Shown in pieces: positions 43,209-51,009 of a stretch of DNA of 64,000 bases; the first letter of the stretch is position 1, and each line of letters begins with the position of its first letter. The position numbers were made by a program, and so were the translations under genes. The stretch lies in the NCBI GenBank assembly GCA_036388415.1, contig DASVRW010000002.1:1-64000 (forward strand). The letters are read 5' to 3'. The DNA is from Candidatus Saccharimonadales bacterium. GTDB taxonomy: Bacteria; Patescibacteriota; Saccharimonadia; Saccharimonadales; UBA4665. The notes under the pieces are model-generated. The model saw only the letters and a program-made list of their open reading frames with translations, had not been told where the DNA came from and did not search any database.

Positions 43209-44501
43209 ATGAAACACACCGTTTCCGAACTGATTTTGCACAATGGGATGCGTGGATTGATTATACATATTCCAGATGCCCAAGTAATGACGTACGAGCT
43301 CAATTTTCGGGCCGGTGAATATCTGGTCGACGAGCAAATCTGGGAAGTGCCGCATTTGATGGAGCATATTTTGCTCGGTGCGAATACACGGTACCCACGG
43401 GCTCGGGATTTTCAAGCTGAAATCGAAAAAAACGGTGCCTACAGCAATGCATCGACCAGCGTCTATGACATTACCTACGAAGCCGAATGTGCCGATTTTG
43501 AGTGGGAACGGGTACTTGAGCTGCTTATCCTATCAATTACCGAGCCGCTGTTCCTCAAAGAAGAATTTCAGGCTGAATTCGGCAATGTCCGCGAAGAGCT
43601 GACCGCTCGTGCCAACAATCATTTCCGTCACCTCAGCCTCGCTCTGCGGCAGAGTTATGGCTTTCTGGCCAAAACCGACCAGGAACGCCTTCGACTTATG
43701 AAAAACGTCAAACTGAAAAATATTAAGGCACACTACGAATCTACGCACACCAGCTCGAATATGCGCTTTGTCATCGGCGGCAACATCACACCCAAGCGCC
43801 GCGAGGCTATCGAGCAACACTTTGGAAGTATTGGACTGCCAAAAGGGGACAGCCGGATCGATCTGCCCGATGAACGGCCACAGCGTCTGGAGCGGCCACT
43901 CTACATTCATAATGCGACGGTCAAAAATATGTATTTCTACATTGATACCTTTATGCGCAGGCGACTAACTGAACCAGAACAAGATGCCCTCAATCTGTCG
44001 AATACCATCCTGACCGAAACACTCCATTCAAAAATACTTGGTACGGCCCGTGAGCGAGGGTTGGTATACGGTATGAGTTCCGGCATTGGACAGGCCAAGC
44101 TGAACAGTAACTGGTGGTTTGGGGCGCAAGTATCACCGAAGAATGCAACCGCCTTGTTCGATATTGTCGTCAGTGAACTGGAAAAAATCTTTGCTGGCGA
44201 CCTTGATAAGACTGATATCGAAGCGGCTCAACAGTACTCGCTGGGACGATTCCAGCGCGGCGCCCAGACCGTCAGCGGCACGACTAATGGCTATAGCGGC
44301 CGCTATTTCTTTGACGAGGAAATCGATGATTATTATCAGGTGCCGAAGCGAATCAAAGCCGTTACCAAAGAGGCGATTGTCGATGTTGCCCGCGAGCTGT
44401 TCAAAGAAGACGTGCGCGGATTCGGCGTGCTCGGCAACTGCGGCGAAGACTATGCCACCGGGCTGCAGGAACACATAGATCATCTTTGGTCTTTCCGCTA
44501 A
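43209..44501 (+). CDS. M16-family zinc peptidase
   Basis: The start at 43209 follows GAAAGGGTAATAGAGCT; a TTG twelve codons earlier was rejected. The 430-residue protein carries the inverted zinc motif HLMEH at residues 49-53, with a downstream Glu in FGNVREELTAR near 125 as third ligand. The C-terminal half keeps RERGLVYGMSSGIGQ, the usual M16 substrate-binding R-x-x-x-L-x-Y. It is similar in size to processing-peptidase-like single-chain enzymes. No signal peptide is seen, so it acts in the cytoplasm or at the membrane face. Confidence 0.92.
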   Translation: MKHTVSELILHNGMRGLIIHIPDAQVMTYELNFRAGEYLVDEQIWEVPHLMEHILLGANTRYPRARDFQAEIEKNGAYSNASTSVYDITYEAECADFEWERVLELLILSITEPLFLKEEFQAEFGNVREELTARANNHFRHLSLALRQSYGFLAKTDQERLRLMKNVKLKNIKAHYESTHTSSNMRFVIGGNITPKRREAIEQHFGSIGLPKGDSRIDLPDERPQRLERPLYIHNATVKNMYFYIDTFMRRRLTEPEQDALNLSNTILTETLHSKILGTARERGLVYGMSSGIGQAKLNSNWWFGAQVSPKNATALFDIVVSELEKIFAGDLDKTDIEAAQQYSLGRFQRGAQTVSGTTNGYSGRYFFDEEIDDYYQVPKRIKAVTKEAIVDVARELFKEDVRGFGVLGNCGEDYATGLQEHIDHLWSFR

Positions 44502-44574
44502 GCTGCCGACGTGTCCATTCATGCAGTAATTTTTTCTGCTTCAGGTTAAATAGCATATTTAGGCATAAGCAGCT

Positions 44575-44580
44575 TATAAT
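44575..44580 (+). promoter_or_regulatory. -10 box of the Pro-rich membrane protein gene, near-leaderless
   Basis: TATAAT ends 9 nt before the ATG at 44590. Confidence 0.5.
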
Positions 44581-44589
44581 AGATATATC

Positions 44590-45408
44590 ATGGTCGACAC
44601 AACTAATCCGCCGCTGCAACCTGGTCAGCAATCTGCTGTACCATTGACTCGCGCCGCTACAGCAACGATGCGTAGTGTTCGGCCAGGCGTGCCCGGGCAG
44701 GAGGCGACAGGTACAGTCATTCGACAAAAGCTTATTCCGATTGGCGAAGAAACAATTCAAATCGTCCCGCACCCGACGACAAATCGCTTTCCATGGTCTC
44801 CCGTTGAAAATCCAAAAGTTCAAGTATTCCAAACTGTCATAGAGGTTGAACCAGGCGCTACGCCGGTACCACCGCCATCGTTACCTGTCGCCAGTGTACC
44901 GATTCCGGAACCACTGCCAAGTCCCACGCCAGTCGTACCGCCTGCGCCGCCGCCAGTTCCAGATCCGACGCTGCCTGCCGTTACGCAACCAAAGCCCGCT
45001 GTTATGCCAAGTGCCGCCCCAGTGCCGCCCCGGCCAGCACTAGCCGTTCGACCTGTCTCACCGGCGCCAGCATCTCTTTCCGACATAACTCCTATGACCC
45101 AAACGGTTGATATACCGATCAGCCATCCGGTCAGCGAGCCGGTCGCGTCAGTAATGCCCGCGCCCACCCAACCGCAGGCAGCAGAACGCACGATCGAAAA
45201 GAGCAAGCAGAATCGAACTGAGCATATTTATAGCGAATACACCCGTAAGGTCTGGCACGTGTTCCGGCCAAACATAATCATCGCCCACGCACTGTTCGTG
45301 GTAGTACTGTTACTCATTGGCGGCGTCGTTTGGGCCTGGCTGCAAAGCGGCGCTTCGACGGATATGATGACGTATCCATTTATCAAAAATTTCCTCAGCG
45401 CCGAATAA
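44590..45408 (+). CDS. Pro-rich protein with C-terminal membrane helix
   Basis: The 272-residue chain has an N-terminal region of about 80 residues without clear motif. A Pro/Val/Ala-rich section follows (about 85-200, with P-x-P-x-P runs), then a charged helix (about 205-225). One hydrophobic helix (about 235-255) ends 18 residues before the C-terminus. It is a tail-anchored layout with most of the chain in the cytoplasm. I do not recognise it. It lies directly upstream of prfB. Confidence 0.68.
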   Translation: MVDTTNPPLQPGQQSAVPLTRAATATMRSVRPGVPGQEATGTVIRQKLIPIGEETIQIVPHPTTNRFPWSPVENPKVQVFQTVIEVEPGATPVPPPSLPVASVPIPEPLPSPTPVVPPAPPPVPDPTLPAVTQPKPAVMPSAAPVPPRPALAVRPVSPAPASLSDITPMTQTVDIPISHPVSEPVASVMPAPTQPQAAERTIEKSKQNRTEHIYSEYTRKVWHVFRPNIIIAHALFVVVLLLIGGVVWAWLQSGASTDMMTYPFIKNFLSAE

Positions 45409-45457
45409 TCTAAAGAACTGAATAACACTCGCATAGCCGCGGTCCGAGACTGGCAAC

Positions 45458-45466
45458 TGGTATAAT
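45458..45466 (+). promoter_or_regulatory. Extended -10 promoter of prfB, leaderless arrangement
   Basis: TG-G-TATAAT ends 7 nt before the ATG at 45474. An earlier ATG at 45465 overlaps the box itself and cannot be in the transcript. Confidence 0.55.
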
Positions 45467-45473
45467 GTTACAG

Positions 45474-46556
45474 ATGCAAGACCTACACAATCAGGCCCAA
45501 GAACTCTCACGGGATATTACTGCCTCCGCTGAACGTATGCACATAACAGAGCTGGCAGCGCGGCGCACGGAGCTGCAACTGGCGAGCGAACAAGCTGACT
45601 TCTGGTCTGACAACGACCGGGCGCAGTCCACTATGAAAGAAATTTCCAAGCTGGAAGTCCGCGTCACGCCTTGGCTGACATTACAGCAGGGTGCGGCTGA
45701 TCTGCTGGAAATGATCGAACTCGGCGACGAAACCCTGGCTGCCGACTTGCAGCAGCAACTCGATGAATTACGCACAGCCTACGCGGATTTGAAGGAAGAA
45801 CTCAAACTGGCCGGACCATACGACGATTATGATGCGATTCTCAGCATTCATGCCGGCGCCGGTGGCACTGACGCCCAAGATTGGGCCGCTATGCTGTTGC
45901 GCATGTATGTCCGTTACGGCGAGAAAAACAAATGGAGTATCCAGACAATTGATGAATCAAGCGGTGACGAAGCCGGTATCAAAAGTGTGACACTCGAGCT
46001 GAGCGGCGCGTTTGCATTCGGCAAACTAAAGAGCGAGAACGGCGTCCATCGTCTGGTGCGCCTCAGCCCATTTAATGCTGAATCCCGCGAGACGAGCTTT
46101 GCCAAAGTCGAAATAATGCCCAAGATCGACACGCCGGACGATGTCGACATCGACGAAAAAGACCTGCGGATTGATGTCTACCGCAGTGGCGGCAAGGGCG
46201 GTCAGTCGGTCAATACAACAGATAGCGCCGTTCGTATTACGCACCAGCCGACGGGTATTGTCGTGGCAATCCAAAACGAACGCAGCCAATTACAAAACCG
46301 GGAGACGGCTATGACAATCCTGCGCTCGCGGCTTGCCCAGCTACAGATGGAACAACACGCTGCCGATATCCGCGAACTCAAAGGTCCGAATGAGCAAGCT
46401 GCCTGGGGCAATCAAATCCGTTCCTATGTGCTGCACCCTTACAAACAAGTCAAAGATCTGCGCTCGCGCTACGAAACCAGCGACATCGACGGCGTGCTGG
46501 CCGGAGACCTCGATGCTCTCGTCAATGCCTACCTCGAGCACACGCTCAGTTCGTAG
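45474..46556 (+). CDS. prfB: Peptide chain release factor 2
   Basis: RF2 reads UAA and UGA. The 360-residue protein contains VRLSPFNAESRETSFA (SPF recognition tripeptide) near 200 and [26 protein letters not shown] with the catalytic GGQ near 240. The frame is continuous from the start: the programmed +1 frameshift (CUU UGA) common near codon 25 of prfB is absent. An intact SPF motif supports UGA as a stop codon in this organism. Copy 4 of the dispersed repeat begins 3 nt after the stop. Confidence 0.97.
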   Translation: MQDLHNQAQELSRDITASAERMHITELAARRTELQLASEQADFWSDNDRAQSTMKEISKLEVRVTPWLTLQQGAADLLEMIELGDETLAADLQQQLDELRTAYADLKEELKLAGPYDDYDAILSIHAGAGGTDAQDWAAMLLRMYVRYGEKNKWSIQTIDESSGDEAGIKSVTLELSGAFAFGKLKSENGVHRLVRLSPFNAESRETSFAKVEIMPKIDTPDDVDIDEKDLRIDVYRSGGKGGQSVNTTDSAVRITHQPTGIVVAIQNERSQLQNRETAMTILRSRLAQLQMEQHAADIRELKGPNEQAAWGNQIRSYVLHPYKQVKDLRSRYETSDIDGVLAGDLDALVNAYLEHTLSS

Positions 46557-46559
46557 CTC

Positions 46560-46678
46560 ATCTCAAAACCTACCCATGAGCCTCGTCAACCTGTCCGCCC
46601 CTAAAATTTTTTATCTTAGGATAAAACAATTCTAAGGGCCGCCCCGCAGGTTGCCACTCAAGGCGGAGGTTTTGAGAT
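46560..46678. repeat. Dispersed inverted repeat, copy 4
   Basis: The outer arms ATCTCAAAACCT and AGGTTTTGAGAT pair over 12 bp. The right flank continues TCAGAACTCA, which is the complement of the left flank of copy 5 (TGAGTTCTGA), so these two copies share extra sequence beyond the arms. Confidence 0.9.
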
Positions 46679-46728
46679 TCAGAACTCAATCATTTGACTT
46701 CTTTTAGACAAAGCGTGCATCATGAGAT

Positions 46729-47499
46729 ATGAATAGAGAGCAGGGAACAATTCGGCAGCTTCCGGAAATTAAAGATCAGGACGCCAATGAATTGTTCGCT
46801 CGCCTGGTGTCGAACGAAGCATGGACACCACAAGATCAAATCCGCATTACCGAAGCCTTTTGTCTGGCTGCCAAGCTGCATATCGACGACACGCACCGTG
46901 CCAAACCCTATGTTTATCATGTTCTCCGTGTTGCAAACCGTCTGGCCAGTCCGGACCACCTTGATCGGCCGGATGCCGACCTGGTGATTGCAGCTCTGCT
47001 GCATGACTGCGTTGAAGACCATGCCGAAAGACTGATCGAGCTGTTGCCGCGTGATGTGCAGCTGTCAGAGCCGCTCGGCAGAATTCCGCTGCAGCAGACT
47101 GTTGGTCATCAGGCCGTAGCCCTGATCTATATTGCTAGAGGGTTTGGCCAAAACGTCGCGAGTTTAGTCGGTATTGTCACTAACCCGCCAGATATGTACC
47201 GCGGCCTGACCGGCGCCGCAAAGACCGACCGATACGCCGAAAAAGTCGCTGAGGTTATTGTGCACCACGATGCCTGGTTCCTGAAATTCGCTGACTTTAT
47301 TGATAACGCAGTCGGCATTATCCACTCCGTTGGCGAAGACCCGGTCAAGATAGAATACCGTAAAGCGAAATATCTGCCCGTCATCGCTATATTGGAGGCC
47401 CGCTTTTACGAACCTGACATACAAGCCATGCTCAGCCCGGCAGCCCGTCAATACGCCTACAACAAATTAAACCGCGCCAAAGTCGTTCTGGCTGCTTAG
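46729..47499 (+). CDS. HD-domain phosphohydrolase (RelA/SpoT hydrolase-like)
   Basis: The 256-residue protein has the HD pattern of the RelA/SpoT hydrolase family: the His in KPYVYHVLRVANRL near 65, IAALLHDCVEDH near 90 (HD pair and a following ED), and LKFADFIDNAVGI near 190, the equivalent of the KxADRxxN motif. There is no synthetase or TGS domain. By length and motifs it could be a small alarmone hydrolase (MESH1-like), but the match is not tight and another nucleotide substrate is possible. Confidence 0.75.
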   Translation: MNREQGTIRQLPEIKDQDANELFARLVSNEAWTPQDQIRITEAFCLAAKLHIDDTHRAKPYVYHVLRVANRLASPDHLDRPDADLVIAALLHDCVEDHAERLIELLPRDVQLSEPLGRIPLQQTVGHQAVALIYIARGFGQNVASLVGIVTNPPDMYRGLTGAAKTDRYAEKVAEVIVHHDAWFLKFADFIDNAVGIIHSVGEDPVKIEYRKAKYLPVIAILEARFYEPDIQAMLSPAARQYAYNKLNRAKVVLAA

Positions 47500-47547
47500 C
47501 GACACATCTCTATCGCCGAAAAGCTTCATCATAGTTTAAGTTCGATT

Positions 47548-47556
47548 TGCTATACT
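47548..47556 (+). promoter_or_regulatory. Extended -10 promoter of ftsE-ftsX, leaderless arrangement
   Basis: TG-C-TATACT ends 7 nt before the ftsE ATG at 47564. Confidence 0.55.
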
Positions 47557-47563
47557 AAGAGTA

Positions 47564-48433
47564 ATGATTTTGCTTGATCGGGTAACCAAGACATATGGGA
47601 AGGGTACAGTGCCGTCGCTCGACCGCATTAGCCTTCATGTTGAACCAAAAGAGTTTGTTATCGTCGTCGGCCAGAGCGGTGCCGGCAAAACAACACTACT
47701 CCGGCTGCTTACCCGCGAGGAGCGACCCTCTAGCGGTAAGATTATCATCGGCGGCGTTGATTATGACAAATTGCGCGACCGCGACATACCGCTGCTGCGC
47801 CGCAAGATCGGGGTGGTTTTCCAGGATTTCAAGCTGCTCCCTAACAAAACCGTTTTCGAAAACGTCGCTTTCGCGCTCGAAATCGTCGGTATGGGCAAGC
47901 GTGAAATCCAACACACCGTGCCGCGCGTGCTCGACATCGTCAATCTTAAGGGCAAGGAAAAGAACATGCCGCTCGAACTATCCGGTGGTGAACGCCAGCG
48001 GGTAGCCATCGCCCGTGCTATCGTCCGTCAACCTAAGATATTGATTGCTGACGAACCGACTGGCAACCTCGACCCCAAGCACGCCTGGGATGTCATCAAA
48101 ATCCTGGAAAAGGTCAATCATTATGGAACGACTGTGCTGTTGACGACGCACAATATGGAGATCGTCAACCGTCTGAAGCGCCGCGTCGTCACCATGGAAC
48201 ATGGCCGGATCGCCAGTGACCGGGCTAGCAGCGGCTCGTCGGTTTCCGGTAATCGTCAACCGAACCAGGCACAGGCGCGCTCGCAGCAGACCCAGCCGCA
48301 GTCTCAGCAGGCAAGCGACCGGCAATCCGCTGCCCGGACGTCAGGTCAGCAAGGACAACAGACTCAGCAATCAGGGCAGCCGTCCAAATCCCAGGATGTG
48401 AACCGCTTATCGAGTGAGCGTTTTCGCCGATGA
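47564..48433 (+). CDS. ftsE: Cell-division ABC transporter ATPase FtsE
   Basis: Residues 1-225 are a normal FtsE: VGQSGAGKTTLL (Walker A) near 36, FQDFKLLPNKTVFENV (Q-loop) near 86, LSGGERQRVAIARA (signature) near 139, ILIADEPTGNLDP (Walker B) near 160. With FtsX it transmits a cytoplasmic ATP signal to a peptidoglycan hydrolase outside. Unusually, about 65 Gln/Ser-rich residues follow, suggesting a disordered tail. The stop overlaps the ftsX start in ATGA. Confidence 0.96.
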   Translation: MILLDRVTKTYGKGTVPSLDRISLHVEPKEFVIVVGQSGAGKTTLLRLLTREERPSSGKIIIGGVDYDKLRDRDIPLLRRKIGVVFQDFKLLPNKTVFENVAFALEIVGMGKREIQHTVPRVLDIVNLKGKEKNMPLELSGGERQRVAIARAIVRQPKILIADEPTGNLDPKHAWDVIKILEKVNHYGTTVLLTTHNMEIVNRLKRRVVTMEHGRIASDRASSGSSVSGNRQPNQAQARSQQTQPQSQQASDRQSAARTSGQQGQQTQQSGQPSKSQDVNRLSSERFRR

Positions 48434-49374
48434 AACGTAAATACATAACATTTTGGCGCATCGTCCATGCTGGTGTTGTCAATTTCATCCGTAATGCCAC
48501 ACTGGCTATTGCCGCCATGGCAGTTATGGTTGTGACGCTGACCATCGTGCTATTTTCGATCGTCGCCAACGCCACATTTACCAATACCATCCAGCAAATT
48601 ACCGACAAGATAGACATATCGGTGTTCCTGCAGGATACCGTTACGCCGCAGCAAACAGATAAGCTGGTACGCGAGCTGAAGGCATTACCCAATGTCAAAT
48701 CTGTCGAATACCTCAGCAAAGACGAGGCCGCTCAGCGGTTTATCAAAGAAACACCAGGCAATGCCAGCTTGCTATCGTCCGCCAGTCTGAGCAGCAACCC
48801 GATTCCGGCAACTATCCGAGTCAAACCGCGCGACCTCAACCAGCTCGACAGTATTAGAAATTATCTGAGCACCGCACCCAACAAAGCATTGCAGACTGAG
48901 CGCTCACCGTCATATTCTGGCGACCGCAAAGAAGCTATCGATAACATCACCCATGCTACCAATATTTTGCGCCGGGTCGGTGTGATCGGAGTTGTCGTCT
49001 TCGCGATTATCTCCGCGCTGATCATATTTAATACAATTCAGATGGCAATATTCAACCGCCGTGACGAGATTACCATCGAACGGTTACTCGGGGCGGGTTC
49101 GTGGTTCATCCGCGGGCCGTTTATCGTAGAAAGCATCATCTACGGTATTTTATCGGCTGTCATTTCATTGTTACTGATCCATTCGATATTCGTCGCCGCC
49201 AGCTCGGCGCTGCAGGCCAGCAGCCTCGGTCTGCTCGACATTGCATACGCGCATGATTATTTCAATGAACATTTTCTCTTGCTCTTGCTACTCCAGCTTG
49301 CCGTCGGTATACTGATAGGTGCTGCTTCATCTGTCATTGCCACGCAGCGCTATCTCAAATTTAAAACGAAATAA
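48430..49374 (+). CDS. ftsX: Cell-division ABC transporter permease FtsX
   Basis: The 314-residue protein has the FtsX layout: one N-terminal helix (about 22-48), an extracellular domain (about 50-175) with ISVFLQDTVTPQQ and VEYLSKDEAAQRF, then three helices (about 185-310). NTIQMAIFNRRDEITIERLLGAGSWFIRGPFIVE is the conserved FtsX loop. It should couple to the CHAP hydrolase encoded next. Confidence 0.95.
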   Translation: MKRKYITFWRIVHAGVVNFIRNATLAIAAMAVMVVTLTIVLFSIVANATFTNTIQQITDKIDISVFLQDTVTPQQTDKLVRELKALPNVKSVEYLSKDEAAQRFIKETPGNASLLSSASLSSNPIPATIRVKPRDLNQLDSIRNYLSTAPNKALQTERSPSYSGDRKEAIDNITHATNILRRVGVIGVVVFAIISALIIFNTIQMAIFNRRDEITIERLLGAGSWFIRGPFIVESIIYGILSAVISLLLIHSIFVAASSALQASSLGLLDIAYAHDYFNEHFLLLLLLQLAVGILIGAASSVIATQRYLKFKTK

Positions 49375-49736
49375 ACACGGCCGTCCTCACTGGAGGCGCC
49401 ACTCGCCCAACAACGAAACAGCAACGAACATGTATGTATCGCCGGCTTTCGGTCCGACAAACTAATCGGCCAACTGATCGAATGAACTGACCGGCCAAGA
49501 TAGTATACACAGTAGTACAACGGGGGTAGTAACGGGGTATAAGGTTAGCGTAGTTGTACGATGCCGCCATGCCGATACACCGGTAACACTAAGAGAGGGT
49601 ATTTACAAAGCACATGCGGTATGATATATTGAATTTGTCTCTCATAAAATCAAAAGACAAAACCAAAAACAACCAAAAAGTCTCGCAACCCCGGTCAAAT
49701 AGTACCGGTAGCGGGCCAGCAAACAAGACAAAAACA
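49375..49736 (+). other. 362-bp gap before the CHAP hydrolase gene
   Basis: Apart from the promoter at its 3' end I see no gene here. GTACAAC near 49514 and GTTGTAC near 49554 form an inverted pair around G-rich sequence (GGGGGTAGTAACGGGG). About 100 nt of it would be transcribed as leader. In other bacteria, hydrolase genes of this type are often under a c-di-AMP riboswitch; I could not match that consensus with confidence. Confidence 0.4.
49602..49630 (+). promoter_or_regulatory. Promoter of the CHAP hydrolase gene with an approximately 100-nt leader
   Basis: TTTACA at 49602-49607 and TATATT at 49625-49630 are separated by 17 bp. Transcription from about 49637 excludes the in-frame start at 49614 and leaves a leader of some 100 nt to the ATG at 49737. 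Confidence 0.55.
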
Positions 49737-50915
49737 ATGCACATACAAAAACAATTTACCTCTCGTATATTGAGCCGCACGACCGTTGTGGCTATTGTCG
49801 CTGTCATAGCAATCACGGGCGTAGCCGTACCAATCGTACAGGCCGACCAGTATGACGATCAAATTCGAGCCCTGCGCGATCAGAATGCTCAAGCGGGCAG
49901 TGCCGTTAACGACCTGCAGTCACAGGCCAACAGTTATCAAGATGCCATCAATCAATTACAAGTTCAGATAAATGGTATTCAGGCGCAAATTGCCACCAAT
50001 CAAGCAGAGCAGGCACGACTGGTAGCCGACATTGCCGACAAGCAAATCCAGCTCGATGCGCAGCGCGCTGTCCTGGCTGCTGACATCAAGTCCATGTATG
50101 TCGACGGCCAGATGAGTCCGATTGAAATGCTGGCAACCAGCAAAAACCTCAGTGATTACGTTGATAAAGAAGAGTATCGTAACCGCGCTCAGACAGCTAT
50201 CCAGGATACGATGACAAAAATTACCAAACTCCAGAGCACGCTCAAAGGCCAAAAAGAACAAGTTGAGCAGCTACTGGCCACGCAAAAAGCCCAAGAAGCA
50301 CAGATTGCAGCCGATCAAGCCCAGCAAAGCCAAATGCTGGCCTACACTGAAGCCCAAAAGAACGCCTTCAATCAGCAAATCGCTGCCAACAGCTCGAAAA
50401 TTTCTGATTTGAAAAAACAGCAGGCCATTGAAAACGCCCGTAAGTTCGGCAGTAGCGCTGGTATGGTAGGCGGTGGTGGATATCCTTGGGGCAATGCACC
50501 ATGTCTGCACACCGGGCAAGTCACCGGATACTGTTCTGATTATGATTGGGCTGTCAATGGATCTATATGGAACCCAAGCACCGGCGGCTACGGCTACCGT
50601 AACTGTACTGACTGGGTAGCTTGGCGCGCTGGTGCACCCGGCGGCCTTGGCCACGCAAATACTTGGGCTGTACGAAGCGAGGGAGTGCGCTATGTGGGTA
50701 CGACTCCTCACGCTGGAGATGCGGCAGTTGACGAGACGGGCAAGTACGGACATGTCATGTACATCGAGGCAGCTGATGCCAATAGTATCACCGTCAGCGA
50801 CTACAACCGACTTGGCGACGGCCTGTACCGCATGTCTACATTGACCCGCGTCGGTGACGGCGCTTACCGCAGTTCAACAGGCGTAACCAGCTACCTCCGG
50901 TTCGTCAGCTTTTAA
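49737..50915 (+). CDS. PcsB-like peptidoglycan hydrolase (coiled coil plus CHAP domain)
   Basis: The ATG at 49737 puts a signal peptide (VVAIVAVIAITGVAVPIVQA) at the N-terminus; the longer frame would bury it. The 392-residue protein has a coiled coil at about 38-235, rich in Gln and Ala, then a CHAP domain. That domain has the catalytic Cys in YGYRNCTDWVAWRAG near 290 and His in GKYGHVMYIEA near 342. In PcsB and RipC-type proteins the coiled coil docks on FtsX and holds the hydrolase inactive. The position right after ftsE-ftsX fits that model closely. It would cut septal peptidoglycan outside the membrane. Confidence 0.93.
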   Translation: MHIQKQFTSRILSRTTVVAIVAVIAITGVAVPIVQADQYDDQIRALRDQNAQAGSAVNDLQSQANSYQDAINQLQVQINGIQAQIATNQAEQARLVADIADKQIQLDAQRAVLAADIKSMYVDGQMSPIEMLATSKNLSDYVDKEEYRNRAQTAIQDTMTKITKLQSTLKGQKEQVEQLLATQKAQEAQIAADQAQQSQMLAYTEAQKNAFNQQIAANSSKISDLKKQQAIENARKFGSSAGMVGGGGYPWGNAPCLHTGQVTGYCSDYDWAVNGSIWNPSTGGYGYRNCTDWVAWRAGAPGGLGHANTWAVRSEGVRYVGTTPHAGDAAVDETGKYGHVMYIEAADANSITVSDYNRLGDGLYRMSTLTRVGDGAYRSSTGVTSYLRFVSF

Positions 50916-50992
50916 TGCCCGATTCTTATCTCGTTACATCTGTTTCATTATGAAAAGCACAACGGTCTTTTCAGATAAGTATAAGAGTTGTT

Positions 50993-51001
50993 TGCTATAC
51001 T
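50993..51001 (+). promoter_or_regulatory. Extended -10 promoter of the S41 protease gene, leaderless arrangement
   Basis: TG-C-TATACT ends 8 nt before the ATG at 51010. Confidence 0.55.
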
Positions 51002-51009
51002 AGATCGTA

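Noticed and set aside
49375-49736. c-di-AMP (ydaO-type) riboswitch before the CHAP hydrolase gene
   Set aside because: The context fits, but I could not place the conserved ydaO core in the sequence. A covariance-model search would decide.
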